The notes beneath the pieces were generated by a model. The model was not told the DNA's origin, did not search any database, and worked only from the letters and a program-made list of their open reading frames with translations. From the NCBI RefSeq assembly GCF_029910235.1, contig NZ_CP112876.1, positions 152,653-216,652 on the forward strand: a stretch of DNA of 64,000 nucleotides, given 5' to 3'. Numbering within the stretch: position 1 is the first letter of the stretch; every line of letters begins with the position of its first letter. Positions 8,105 through 17,174 of this stretch are shown piece after piece. Made by a program: the position numbers and the translations under genes. Origin of the DNA: Pseudanabaena galeata CCNP1313 (GTDB lineage: Bacteria; Cyanobacteriota; Cyanobacteriia; Pseudanabaenales; Pseudanabaenaceae).

Positions 8105-9424
8105 ATGAATTTGAACGCTAAGGATACCGAACATATTTTTGAAAAACTGCGATCGGGAGTTGTTCCAGAACGGGGGCTAGAAGCCTTTGCTGTCGGCATA
8201 GATCGATCGCGGAAGGAAATCCAACGCCAACTCGAACTCGCTGCTGATGGTGAAGGCGTATTTAAATTTTTGCGTGGCGGTTATGGTTGCGGTAAAACCT
8301 TTATGTCTCGCCTTGCCACCCTCGAAGCCCGCGATCGCGGTTTTGCCACTAGTTTTATAGTTGTTTCTGATAATGATCTGCACTTCCATAAATTTGATGA
8401 TGTCTATCGCAAAGCCATACAGGAACTTGGCACAAATGTATGCCCAAGGGGAGCGCTAGGCGACATTCTCGATCGCTGGATTGCGAGAGTTGAAGATATG
8501 CTGATCGCAGGGGGGAAAGATGAAGATGATCCTAATTTTGATGATGCGGTGCGCGATCGCCTCGATGAAGAACTTGCCTCGATGACAGGTGGACAAGTTC
8601 CTGAAGACATGACACGAGTATTGCGAACCATCTTTACCCTCAAGCAACAGGGAAACTTTGCCGAAGCCAGCGCCCTCATTTCTTGGCTATCAGGCAGTGA
8701 AAATGTTGCAGCAAGCGCCAAAAAAATTGCAGGGATTAAAGGCGATATTGGCAGCCGTGAAGCCCTCGACTATTTACTTGGCATTTTGCAGATCGTCAAG
8801 GCGGCAGGTTACAAGGGCTGGGCGATCGTCATTGATGAAGCAGAAACGATCTTGCGAATGCGTCAAGACGTGCGCGGTAAATCCTTAAATGGTATTCGTC
8901 AAATCTGTGATGCCGCCGATCGCTTTCATGGATTGCTCTGGATTTTTACAGGTACGCCTGACTTTTTTGATACGAAGCGTGGCATTGCGGGACTAACACC
9001 GCTTCACGATCGCATCAAGTTTGAAACCTATAGCGGTTTTAGTAGTCCGCGTCAGCCCCAATTGGAACTCACCCCCTTTGATGCCATTCGTTTAAAGGAA
9101 GTTGCTCTCAGACTGCGTGAACTTTTTAACGATGGCGATCGCATTCATTTAGAACGGAAAATCACCCTTGAATTTATCGATCGCCTGATTGCAGAAGTAA
9201 CTAAAGGATTTAAAGGCGATGTGGGGGTAGTGCCGCGTCAGTTTTTACGACAATATGTGAATCTTCTGGATTTAGTTGCCGATAACCCTGACTTCGATCC
9301 GATCAGTGCATTAGCTCTGCCCGCAGATACCCTCAATGATGATGAACTTCGTATTAAGTCAGGTCTGCCCTATTACGATCCTGAACCAGAAGAAAATGAA
9401 GTTTACGCCGTTGTTGAATTTTAG
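8105..9424 (+). CDS. brxD: BREX ATP-binding protein BrxD (DUF2791 ATPase)
   Basis: A 439-residue P-loop ATPase of the BREX DUF2791 group. Walker A is GGYGCGKTFMSRL near residue 60, Walker B is WAIVIDEAETILRM near residue 245, and GLLWIFTGTPDFFD is a sensor-like segment. The N-terminal LNAKDTEHIFEKLRSGVVPERGLEAFAVG segment is characteristic. In BREX types 2 and 6, brxD lies between pglZ and brxHI, as here. It is expected to act in the cytoplasm with the BrxHI helicase; its exact step in defence is not settled. No key residue is missing. Confidence 0.9.
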   Translation: MNLNAKDTEHIFEKLRSGVVPERGLEAFAVGIDRSRKEIQRQLELAADGEGVFKFLRGGYGCGKTFMSRLATLEARDRGFATSFIVVSDNDLHFHKFDDVYRKAIQELGTNVCPRGALGDILDRWIARVEDMLIAGGKDEDDPNFDDAVRDRLDEELASMTGGQVPEDMTRVLRTIFTLKQQGNFAEASALISWLSGSENVAASAKKIAGIKGDIGSREALDYLLGILQIVKAAGYKGWAIVIDEAETILRMRQDVRGKSLNGIRQICDAADRFHGLLWIFTGTPDFFDTKRGIAGLTPLHDRIKFETYSGFSSPRQPQLELTPFDAIRLKEVALRLRELFNDGDRIHLERKITLEFIDRLIAEVTKGFKGDVGVVPRQFLRQYVNLLDLVADNPDFDPISALALPADTLNDDELRIKSGLPYYDPEPEENEVYAVVEF

Positions 9425-9425
9425 A

Positions 9426-9480
9426 CCCTCATCCCCCAGCCCCTTCTCCCCACTTGGGAGAGGGGGCTAGGGGGTGAGGG
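9426..9480. repeat. GC-rich repeat, copy 8, single-hairpin form (brxD-brxHI spacer)
   Basis: A shortened member with one hairpin (CCCTCATCCCCCAGCCCC ... GGGGGTGAGGG) that starts right after the brxD stop codon. It looks like the outer arms of the longer family with the middle lost. Confidence 0.85.
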
Positions 9481-9511
9481 AAAATTTTGCGCTTTCTATG
9501 GATTTTTAATC

Positions 9512-11677
9512 ATGCATTCCACTTTTGCCAGATTTCCGCCCCGACTACAACAGGCGATCGCTGATCGCCTCGGTTGGTCATCATTACGCCCCGTCCAAGA
9601 ACTAGCAGGTCAAGCCATCCTTGATGGTAAAAATGCTGTCGTTCTCGCGCCGACCGCAGGGGGCAAAACTGAAGCCGCCATATTTCCGCTATTAGCAAAT
9701 TTAATTGAAAATGAACCGCAGGGCGTGGGCATACTCTACATCGCGCCGATCAAAGCTCTGCTCAATAATCAATGCGATCGCTTTGCCACTTATACCGAAA
9801 TGGTGGGCTTACGCAGTTTTGTCTGGCATGGCGATATTAAAGGGAAAGATAAGCAAGCTTTTCTCAAGGAACCTGCCGAAGTTCTCCTCACTACTCCCGA
9901 ATCTATCGAAGTGATGCTTCTATCAGCAAAAGTCCCTCACACTAAGCTTTTCGGTGATCTTCGTGCAGTAATTATTGATGAAATTCACGCCCTCGCAGGT
10001 AGCGATCGCGGTACACATTTACTCTCTGTACTAGAGCGTCTAATTACCGCCGCCAATAACCAAATTTTAGAGGGCGCGGCTTCGCCGCACCCTCTAAAAT
10101 TTCAAGCCCATGATGTGCAGCGAGTTGGACTGAGCGCCACTGTGGGCAATCCAGAGCAAATTCTCCACTGGATGCAAGGCTCATCACAGCGTCAAAGAAT
10201 CGTGATTGATCCACCAAAAATTCCTGCTAAGCGTGAAATTGCTATCCTACAGCGTGACGAGATTGGCGCGATCGCCCGTGAAGCCAGTCGCAAAGCCCTA
10301 GGTAATAAGAGCTTATTCTTTTGTCAAAGTCGAGCGCTTGCGGAAGATGTCGCGGAACGAATGCGCGATCGTAGTACCGATGTATTTGTGCATCATAGTT
10401 CTGTCTCTCGCACTGAACGCGAAACCGCCGAAGAGAACTTTCAAAAGGGAACTAATGCTTGCATTCTCTGCACCAGTACCCTCGAATTAGGAATTGATAT
10501 TGGCGATCTTGATCTTGTTCTCCAAGCCAATGCTCCGAGTACCGTGTCATCATTTTTGCAAAGATTGGGACGCACGGGTAGACGCGGAGGTAAGGCTGCT
10601 AACACTACCTTTTATTGTGAAAATATTGAGACGGTCTTACAAGCGATCGCCATTGCCGAATTAGCGCGATCGGGCTGGGTGGAGTCTGTTAAGTGTCATA
10701 ACCGCACATGGACAGTTTTAGTCCATCAATTACTGGCGCTGACTTTGCAATTTGGCGCAATTAGTCCCGAACTTGCTTGGCAGCAATTATTGCTCATTCC
10801 TGATTTTCAGGGCATCGCGGAGACAGAATATCAAATTTTGATTCAGCATGGCATTAGGGAAGGTTATTTTTTTCAATCGGGCGGCTCACTGTCCATCGGT
10901 GAAAGAGCCGAGAAGATATTTGGGCGCAAAAACTTTATGGAACTCTATGCCGTATTCAGTAGCCCAGTTCTCTATAAAGTCAAGACCACAGCAGGTTATA
11001 CCGTTGGTTCTCTAGAACAAGACTTTGCCGATAAATTAGTACCAAGTATGAGTTCCTTTCTCTTAGGTGGCAAAGCTTGGCTAGTTGAAGCGATCGATCA
11101 CAAGGAACGCTCAATTCGCGTAATTCTCTCTCCAAAAGGTAAAAAGCCTAACTGGAATAGCTTTTCGCCGCAAATCCTCAGCTATGAACTCTGTCAAAAA
11201 ATTTACGAGATCCTTACTACCGACATCGACTATCCCTACATAGACGCTCAATCTCGTTATGCTCTCACAGAAAAACGTGAAGATCTGGGTGTTCTTCTCC
11301 GTCAGCAATCTTTCACTGCGATCGATGATGGCGATCGCGTCACATGGTGGACATTTGCAGGTGGACAAATTAATTACACAATCAAGTATCTCCTAGCAGA
11401 TCTCCACCCTGAATGGAAAGTCATTGCTGATAACTTCAAAATTGGTATTGAAGGCTCTGAGGTGAGTGTGCAGTTATTGCGATCGGCTTTAGATAGATTG
11501 CGATCGGATTTTGACTGGCAAAGCGAAGCACATCGATCCAATATCCTTGCTCAACTTCCTCTCTATCGCTTTAGCAAGTTTCAACCTCTACTCCCTGAAT
11601 CTTATGCTCTTGAGACTATTGAACGTTATCTACTCGATTGGGAAAGTACTAGTCTTTTTTTAAACCGTTTTATCTAA
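9512..11677 (+). CDS. brxHI: BREX Lhr-like DEAD/DEAH-box helicase BrxHI
   Basis: A 721-residue superfamily 2 helicase closing the BREX operon. Motifs in order: a Q-motif-like LRPVQELAGQAIL, Walker A LAPTAGGKTEA (about residue 50), motif Ib TTPESIEVML, DEIH box IIDEIHALAG, motif III GLSATVGNP, and motif VI FLQRLGRTGRRGGK. These match the Lhr-like helicases called BrxHI in BREX types 2 and 6. A 19-bp-arm palindrome adds about 13 residues between DEIH and SAT motifs without breaking the frame. The stop is followed within a few bases by an IS982 end fragment. The C-terminal region after residue 380 is the Lhr-type accessory part. Confidence 0.9.
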   Translation: MHSTFARFPPRLQQAIADRLGWSSLRPVQELAGQAILDGKNAVVLAPTAGGKTEAAIFPLLANLIENEPQGVGILYIAPIKALLNNQCDRFATYTEMVGLRSFVWHGDIKGKDKQAFLKEPAEVLLTTPESIEVMLLSAKVPHTKLFGDLRAVIIDEIHALAGSDRGTHLLSVLERLITAANNQILEGAASPHPLKFQAHDVQRVGLSATVGNPEQILHWMQGSSQRQRIVIDPPKIPAKREIAILQRDEIGAIAREASRKALGNKSLFFCQSRALAEDVAERMRDRSTDVFVHHSSVSRTERETAEENFQKGTNACILCTSTLELGIDIGDLDLVLQANAPSTVSSFLQRLGRTGRRGGKAANTTFYCENIETVLQAIAIAELARSGWVESVKCHNRTWTVLVHQLLALTLQFGAISPELAWQQLLLIPDFQGIAETEYQILIQHGIREGYFFQSGGSLSIGERAEKIFGRKNFMELYAVFSSPVLYKVKTTAGYTVGSLEQDFADKLVPSMSSFLLGGKAWLVEAIDHKERSIRVILSPKGKKPNWNSFSPQILSYELCQKIYEILTTDIDYPYIDAQSRYALTEKREDLGVLLRQQSFTAIDDGDRVTWWTFAGGQINYTIKYLLADLHPEWKVIADNFKIGIEGSEVSVQLLRSALDRLRSDFDWQSEAHRSNILAQLPLYRFSKFQPLLPESYALETIERYLLDWESTSLFLNRFI
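10062..10102. repeat. Hairpin with GGCTTCGCC core inserted in brxHI
   Basis: Two 19-bp arms with one mismatch flank a TTC loop; the arms begin AAATTTTAGAGGG. The insertion encodes about LEGAASPHPLKFQ in frame. It has the same plan as the pglZ hairpin but different arm sequence. Confidence 0.8.
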
Positions 11678-11682
11678 ACTAA

Positions 11683-11871
11683 CGTGAGTTCGACAAACTA
11701 AAAGCAAGCAGGAGGTAGAGCAGGCAGGTCTTTGAAGAGAAGATCCAAAGCAGGTTTAGTCTCTCGATAGGAATAAGCAACCAAACCAGCCAAAAGGTTA
11801 ACGAGGAAATTGAAAAAGCTGCGATGTCTTGAATGCTCAATCTGAGAAATGTTTTTCAGTTGGTCATTGAC
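11683..11871 (-). mobile_element. IS982-family terminal fragment
   Basis: The segment from CGTGAGTTCGAC to about GTTGGTCATTGAC is the inverted counterpart of the 3' end of the intact IS982 at 22722-23723, covering the last ~55 transposase codons and the terminal repeat. The rest of the element is missing, and an ISKra4-type remnant follows directly. It lies just behind the brxHI stop. Confidence 0.8.
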
Positions 11872-11919
11872 CTTACTTTTCCTTGCATCTTATCAGTTTT
11901 TGATCGCCTTGCAAACCAT

Positions 11920-12180
11920 TGCTTGTATGCTTTTATTTCTTTTTCAGTAAGCCCTACTTATTTTCGCAATCATCATCATCAAATGCATTATGTTGAAGCT
12001 ATGTCCGCCAACTTACCCATTGGTTCGGGGATCACCGAGGCAGCCTGTAAAGTAATTATCAAAGCTCGATTGTGCTGCTCTGACATGAAATGGAAAGACA
12101 AGGGCGCTTCTGTTGTTTTGAGTCTTAGAGCTTTGAGCTATAACAACAGTCGATGACAGCAGTTCTGGGATAAAATCAGA
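11920..12180 (+). pseudogene. ISKra4-family transposase, C-terminal remnant
   Basis: The frame reads HYVEAMSANLPIGSGITEAA then a stretch with MKWKDKGASVVLSLRAL, which is the conserved C-terminal block of ISKra4 transposases. A TGA stop occurs where the family has Trp just before QQFWDK, so the end is broken as well. The N-terminal three quarters of the gene are absent. Confidence 0.75.
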
Positions 12181-12261
12181 TGCTATAGCTTCTCACTCTA
12201 AATCTGTTCATCAAATTCTGGTCACACCCATTGTTATCAGCCTTAAAAACTAGAGAACCAG

Positions 12262-14091
12262 TTAAATTGTAATTGGGGATTGTATATAAATTGTCGGATC
12301 TTCCATCGTAAAGACAATTCCTTGTTCTGAAAGAGATCTAGCAATTTCGATGCTTGCCAACTCTAGTAAACGTTTACGCACTTCGATCGCATTATCTTGA
12401 GAGCCGAGAATTGCGAAACTAACGCGCAATCGTTTACCCGTACCATCAGCATCAGAAATATTTGTACTATTCGCATCGATTCCAGACAATGCAGAGGTTT
12501 TATCCACAATTACTTGCTGCACAAGCGCAAGTTCGCGTTCTCCTAAAACTGCCGCAAAATTCATATATAGCAACACCATAATCTTTTTGGCTAGAGTCAC
12601 ATTTTCGAGCTCGACACTAACTAAGATCGAATTGGGCATGATAATAATTGTGCCAGTGCCAAGAGAGCGAATTTTGGTTGATCGCAAACCAATGCTTTCT
12701 ACTTTCCCTAATTCTCCCGCAGGTAAGCGGATGTAGTCACCAACTACAAAAGGACGATCTAGATAGAGAACTAGAGTGGCAATTAGTTGTTCAAGAATCT
12801 TTTGTGCGGCAAAAGCAACAGCTAAGCCAACTAATCCTAAACTTGCAACTAAGCCAATTAGATCAAAGTTAAGACTTTTGGCAAAGGCAACTAAAGCAAT
12901 AATAAAAATGAGGATATTAATAATAGTTTCAAAGACAAGTATTGCGTCATCACTACTAGGGCTAAAGTGTCTACCGATCTTGAATCCATAAGTACGCAAA
13001 TATCGACTAATTAATTTTACAGATATCCAATATAAACTAGCAGTTAAAAGCAGATTGGAAATTGGTTTGATTAGGTTATAAGCAACAGGCGCTAAGGACT
13101 CTAGTAAAATCAAAGACCAACTAATGGCAATATTAAGAACTACAAATCGCAACAGGCGATCGCTAGGTTGAATAACATCTTGATAAATCTTTTCGACAGA
13201 TTGAGGGGCTAATTTTCTCAAGGCAAATTTTACTAAATCTGTAGCGTAGTGGCTAAATATAAAAGAGCCGATTAAAGCACCGAAAAATATAAGCCATTGG
13301 GCTTCAAAAAATGGGGAAATAATATAGTAACGCCAGCTTCGGAAAAGTGGGAACCATTCAGAACTAAGCCCCGCGATTGCAACCCATCCTAAACCAAAAG
13401 CAATTTTGTTGAAAATTCCAGTTTTAAGCTTAAATATTCGAGTTGCTATACCAAATAAAATCCTCAATCCGATTAATACCGCAATCGCCATTAAAATCAA
13501 AAAAATTCGCTGCAAAAAATATTGAGGAGTTCTTTCTTCCTTAGCTTTAGCAATCGCCGTTTCTAGAATTTCCCGCCATCGATTAGCTTGTTGTAATGGT
13601 GAAAAATCTGGTAACACGTCATTAGCTGTGACCGTAAGCAGATATTCACTATTTAAGGAAATAGATGTGGCACTGGTACTACTATCATTCCTTACCTCAA
13701 TATTTATGTTTGGCGAGGTAGAGATCGCCTCAATAAGAACATTATTTGCAAATTGTGATCGCTCCTTAGCTGTAAAGCGATCTACTGCTTGCAAATCAAA
13801 CAGTGGAATCCCATCAACAACCACAGAGGCACCAGCATCGCTAAAGTTAGGACTGAATTTTTGAACAGAATTTGGCGATGAAATTTGCGTAAACCCAATA
13901 GGAATGAATATTAGTAACCAACCCACGAAAAATAATATGATTAGCTTAAGCAAGCGAGGTAAAAAGGTTTGTTTCCCCGCCAAAGGCGGGGAAACAAACC
14001 CGTACTTCACTAGATTGGTAAACGCTATAATTGTCTGTTTAAATATTTGTTTAGATAGAGATTGGAGCATCCACATAAATTGTTGGTTCAT
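12262..14091 (-). CDS. MscS-family mechanosensitive ion channel protein
   Basis: A 609-residue membrane protein. A hydrophobic segment near residues 50-65, a periplasmic-type domain, then several membrane helices (residues about 200-400) precede the MscS pore and beta domain: LVGLAVAFAAQKILEQLIAT, LDRPFVVGDYIRLPAGELG, VESIGLRSTKIRSLGTGTII and MPNSILVSVELENVT. Such proteins gate in response to membrane tension. The ORF start at 14091 overlaps the upstream mscS gene by 41 bases; an ATG 15 bases downstream is an alternative. A 16-bp-arm palindrome lies within codons 31-42. It is probably co-transcribed with the neighbouring MscS gene. Confidence 0.85.
   Translation of the reverse strand: MNQQFMWMLQSLSKQIFKQTIIAFTNLVKYGFVSPPLAGKQTFLPRLLKLIILFFVGWLLIFIPIGFTQISSPNSVQKFSPNFSDAGASVVVDGIPLFDLQAVDRFTAKERSQFANNVLIEAISTSPNINIEVRNDSSTSATSISLNSEYLLTVTANDVLPDFSPLQQANRWREILETAIAKAKEERTPQYFLQRIFLILMAIAVLIGLRILFGIATRIFKLKTGIFNKIAFGLGWVAIAGLSSEWFPLFRSWRYYIISPFFEAQWLIFFGALIGSFIFSHYATDLVKFALRKLAPQSVEKIYQDVIQPSDRLLRFVVLNIAISWSLILLESLAPVAYNLIKPISNLLLTASLYWISVKLISRYLRTYGFKIGRHFSPSSDDAILVFETIINILIFIIALVAFAKSLNFDLIGLVASLGLVGLAVAFAAQKILEQLIATLVLYLDRPFVVGDYIRLPAGELGKVESIGLRSTKIRSLGTGTIIIMPNSILVSVELENVTLAKKIMVLLYMNFAAVLGERELALVQQVIVDKTSALSGIDANSTNISDADGTGKRLRVSFAILGSQDNAIEVRKRLLELASIEIARSLSEQGIVFTMEDPTIYIQSPITI
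13966..14000. repeat. Perfect 16-bp-arm hairpin in the 5' part of the mscS gene
   Basis: Arms GGTTTGTTTCCCCGCC and complement flank an AAA loop. It is read in frame in the N-terminal region. Its structure is like the palindromes in pglZ and brxHI, but the core differs. Confidence 0.75.
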
Positions 14092-15163
14092 CTAGAGTAA
14101 AAGAAATATTCTGATTTTTTAGCTGCTTGGTAATTTGTTGTTTAGCAAGATCTAGCAACTGTCTTCTCAGTTCCATTGACAATTCATTGGAACCCAAAAT
14201 AAAGAATGAAATTTGAGCATTATCATCCCCAAAGGCAACTTCGGTGCTACGCCAGTCTAAGCCAAAAATGTCGATGGTGCTGTCCATCACGATTTGACGG
14301 ATCAATGCTTGCTCTTCATTTGATAAATGCTGCGGGAAAGCAATCATCATTACGGACATAACTTTCTTTGCGCCCGAAAAATTTTCAATCGTGGCTTGGG
14401 TGAGGGCATTGTTGGGAATAATCGTGAGCGTGCCTTTACCAGAGGTACGGATTTTGGTTGACCTTAAACCGATACTTTCGACTCGCCCAAATGTACCTTG
14501 TTTGCCTGTAGGTCCATCGGACAAACCAATGTAATCACCCACCGTAAACGGTCGATCAAGAGTTAACACAATTCCCCCTAAAAATTGTTCTAAGGTTTTC
14601 TGGGCGGCAAAGGCGATCGCAATACCACCAATTCCTAAACTGGCGGCGATACCGACAACGTTAATATCATGTTTGATACAGAAGAAGAGAATCAAGGTAA
14701 TTGCGATCGCAAAGTCACCCAAATAGCGAAGTAAAAAGATTGATTCACCTTTAACTTTAGGGTTTGATGCAAAGGTAATTCCTAAAATCTTGGTATCAAA
14801 AAAGTCTCTAAATAGTCTGGACAAAAGCCATCCACTGAGTATCGTAATGCCTACGCTTAAACAAAATTCAATCCAGCTTAGCCATTCTGTTGCAGGAATT
14901 AACAGCAGCATTAATTCCATTGCTACTAAAGTAATTAACGTCAATACCACGGATTTAAACGCAATCACAACTCTGCTGTAGATTTCCGTTAGGAATTTTG
15001 GAGTAAACCAACTGAAGAGGAAGCTTAGTGCAGAAATAATCACCGCTCCTCCTACAAACCCAACCCCTCCTGCGATCGTAATTAAGCCAACTTGTAATAG
15101 GCGATCGCCATTACTTAAAGCAATCTCTGATACTTGGGCAATCTCGTTAATTGCGTCTGTCAT
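14051..15163 (-). CDS. Small MscS-family mechanosensitive channel
   Basis: A 370-residue channel with membrane helices in residues 20-200 and the MscS core: IAASLGIGGIAIAFAAQKTL, LDRPFTVGDYIGLSDGP, VESIGLRSTKIRTSGKGT and IPNNALTQATIENFSGAKK. It resembles the C-terminal half of the downstream gene, including shared C-terminal phrasing (DEPTIYVDAPISI versus DPTIYIQSPITI), so the two are tandem paralogues. The start codon is ATG at 15163. Confidence 0.85.
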   Translation of the reverse strand: MTDAINEIAQVSEIALSNGDRLLQVGLITIAGGVGFVGGAVIISALSFLFSWFTPKFLTEIYSRVVIAFKSVVLTLITLVAMELMLLLIPATEWLSWIEFCLSVGITILSGWLLSRLFRDFFDTKILGITFASNPKVKGESIFLLRYLGDFAIAITLILFFCIKHDINVVGIAASLGIGGIAIAFAAQKTLEQFLGGIVLTLDRPFTVGDYIGLSDGPTGKQGTFGRVESIGLRSTKIRTSGKGTLTIIPNNALTQATIENFSGAKKVMSVMMIAFPQHLSNEEQALIRQIVMDSTIDIFGLDWRSTEVAFGDDNAQISFFILGSNELSMELRRQLLDLAKQQITKQLKNQNISFTLDEPTIYVDAPISI

Positions 15164-15485
15164 AGCAAATCAATCCACTCACAGCAGAATCACAGCTTGA
15201 CTACTAGAAATATTGGTTAGGGTATTTCTAGTAGTCTTAGACTGCAAAATTTCATCTTTACTTACTTTCAAGGCTAACACATTGCTGCAATCTTGTTTAG
15301 CAACTTCTCAAATAGCTTTAGCAATAGAGTTCCCAATTGAGCCCCTATCAATAGAGACACGACGTTAAAGAGATTCTTGGATAGAGGAACCGTCTTATCT
15401 AAATGTTCTACTATCATTGGATGAGGTTTTTCTGCGAGAGCAAAGACTTGGTAGAAATTAACCATAGCTGAGATCTTGCACCATT
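15164..15485. other. Intergenic stretch without a supported gene
   Basis: A near-palindrome around the words GACTACTAGAAATA and TATTTCTAGTAGTC (about 15197-15236) may be a terminator or promoter structure for the MscS genes. A minus-strand frame of 93 codons (15274-15555) runs partly antisense to the Tn3 fragment and matches no family I recognise, so it is not called as a gene. Confidence 0.5.
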
Positions 15486-15629
15486 CTCTGAGTAAAATCT
15501 GGGGTGGTGGTATTCTCTCCTCTTCCGATGGACAAAGATTTCCAGTATCGGTCAAAAATTCTCAAGCTGTAGCTCTACCTCGTTATTTTGGCTATGGCAG
15601 AGGTCTAACTTTTTACACTTGGACTTCCG
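15486..15629 (+). pseudogene. Tn3-family TnpA internal fragment
   Basis: About 48 codons (SLSKIWGGGILSSSDGQRF then ALPRYFGYGRGLTFYTWTSD) are nearly identical to part of the degraded transposase at 35208-36134, in the DDE region of Tn3 transposases. Neither the preceding nor the following parts are here. Confidence 0.75.
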
Positions 15630-15758
15630 ATCTTTCGCAAATTCAGGGATTTGATGTCGCCAAGAGTACCAGAATTCTGGAAATCCATGCAACATCAACA
15701 TCAGCGCACCTTTACCCTCGGTAACGTAGTGCAATTTTATGCCGTTCGTATCAACCAA
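15628..15758 (-). pseudogene. Alpha/beta hydrolase N-terminal fragment
   Basis: The minus strand reads DTNGIKLHYVTEGKGALMLM then LHGFPEFWYSWRHQIPEFA, the N-terminal strand and oxyanion-hole (HGFPEFW) block of epoxide hydrolase/haloalkane dehalogenase-like alpha/beta hydrolases. It is cut on one side by the Tn3 fragment and on the other by the IS66-type transposase, so only about 44 codons remain. Catalytic Asp and His are lost. Confidence 0.75.
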
Positions 15759-15779
15759 GGCGAAGATGCTGTTATCGCT

Positions 15780-17165
15780 TTGGTGGAAGGACTATTGAAG
15801 AAGATAGAGCAACTAGAAGTGCGATTAGAAATATTAGAAAATCAGGCAAAGAAAGATAGTCAAAACAGTAGCAAACCGCCATCGAGTGACGGATTTGGGA
15901 AGCGAACAAAAAGCTTGCGAGGAAAAAGTGAACGGCAAAGCGGTGGACAAATTGGGCATGAAGGCAAGACATTAGAGTGGCGAGAAGAAATCGATGAAAT
16001 CATCGTGCATCGCGCAGACCAGTGTGAAAGCTGCGGAGCCTCGTTAGTGGGCACAGAGATATTGAATTGGGACTTAAGACAAGTGCATGATTTACCACCA
16101 ATAGTCCTAAAAGTAACAGAACATCAAGCCGAAGTAAAATGCTGTAACCACTGCGGATTATTAAATCGAGGAAAATTTCCTGCCGATGTGAGCAACGTAG
16201 TCCAGTATGGCTCAGGACTAAAGGGATTAATTGTCTATCTGATGGAGGGACAATTACTGCCAACAGAGAGGGTACGGGAACTAATCAGGGACATATTTGA
16301 CTGCAAACTATCGGAAGGGACAATCTACAACGCAAGAGAATATTGCTATGGGCAATTAGAACCCGTAGAACAGCATCTAAAAGAGGGGATGCAAGCTGCC
16401 GAAGTAGGACATTTTGACGAAACAGGGATGCGGGTCAAAGGTAAACTGATGTGGTTGCATGTGGCAAGTACATCAGGGTTAACCTACTACTTTATGCATA
16501 CCAAACGGGGTCAAATAGCCATGGATGCGATGGATATTCTGCCCAACTTTGACGGTATCAGTGTCCATGATGGTTTGTCTAGTTATGCCCAATATGATTG
16601 TGAACATGCATTGTGCAATGCACATCATCTAAGGGAATTGATATTTATCGTTGAACGTTACCAACAGCTATGGGCAGAGCTGATGATCTCGTTATTGGTT
16701 GAAATCAAAGACCAGATAGGAGTTGCCAAAACTGATGGATTCAGCGCTTTGCCCTCAGAAAAATTAGCGGATTTTGAGCGCCGTTATCAGGAATTAATTG
16801 ACCAAGGACTTAAAGCTAATCCGCCGCCCCCCATAGATCCTGATATCCCACCAAGGAAAGGTCGTCTTAAACAAAGTCCAGCCAAGAACTTACTCGACCG
16901 TCTTCAAAAAAATCAATCGGCTGTCTTGGCTTTTATGTATGATTTTCGTGTTCCTTTTGATAACAATCAGGCGGAGCGTGATTTACGCATGATCAAACTC
17001 AAACAGAAAGTATCTGGCACTTTTCGCTCTCTCAATGGTGCTCAAATGTTCTGTCGCATTCGTGGCTATATTTCGACTCTCAGAAAGCAAGGTGTTAATG
17101 TTTTGGAGACACTCAAACAAGTGTTTCTTGGAAACCCTTTCTTCCCAAATCTCCAGCCTGAGTAG
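15780..17165 (+). CDS. IS66-family transposase (TnpC)
   Basis: The frame is open from 15651, but the first ~37 codons are antisense to the hydrolase fragment, so the transposase proper begins near 15762-15783; TTG or GTG codons at 15780/15783 are possible starts and no clear ribosome site is seen. IS66 features are the N-terminal leucine-rich coiled coil, the SQNSSKPPSSDGFGK motif, a zinc-finger-like CESCGASLV/CNHCG pair, the DDE core (HFDETGMRVKGKLMWLHVAS, SVHDGLSSY, CNAHHLREL) and the C-terminal PFDNNQAERDLRMIKLKQKV block with its Glu. The element separates the tex fragment from the hydrolase fragment. Its terminal repeats and target duplication were not identified. Confidence 0.85.
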   Translation: MVEGLLKKIEQLEVRLEILENQAKKDSQNSSKPPSSDGFGKRTKSLRGKSERQSGGQIGHEGKTLEWREEIDEIIVHRADQCESCGASLVGTEILNWDLRQVHDLPPIVLKVTEHQAEVKCCNHCGLLNRGKFPADVSNVVQYGSGLKGLIVYLMEGQLLPTERVRELIRDIFDCKLSEGTIYNAREYCYGQLEPVEQHLKEGMQAAEVGHFDETGMRVKGKLMWLHVASTSGLTYYFMHTKRGQIAMDAMDILPNFDGISVHDGLSSYAQYDCEHALCNAHHLRELIFIVERYQQLWAELMISLLVEIKDQIGVAKTDGFSALPSEKLADFERRYQELIDQGLKANPPPPIDPDIPPRKGRLKQSPAKNLLDRLQKNQSAVLAFMYDFRVPFDNNQAERDLRMIKLKQKVSGTFRSLNGAQMFCRIRGYISTLRKQGVNVLETLKQVFLGNPFFPNLQPE

Positions 17166-17174
17166 TTACGATAA

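Noticed and set aside
15274..15555. 93-codon minus-strand frame upstream of the Tn3 fragment
   Set aside because: Its first part is antisense to the transposase fragment and the rest has no recognisable family; not supported as a gene.
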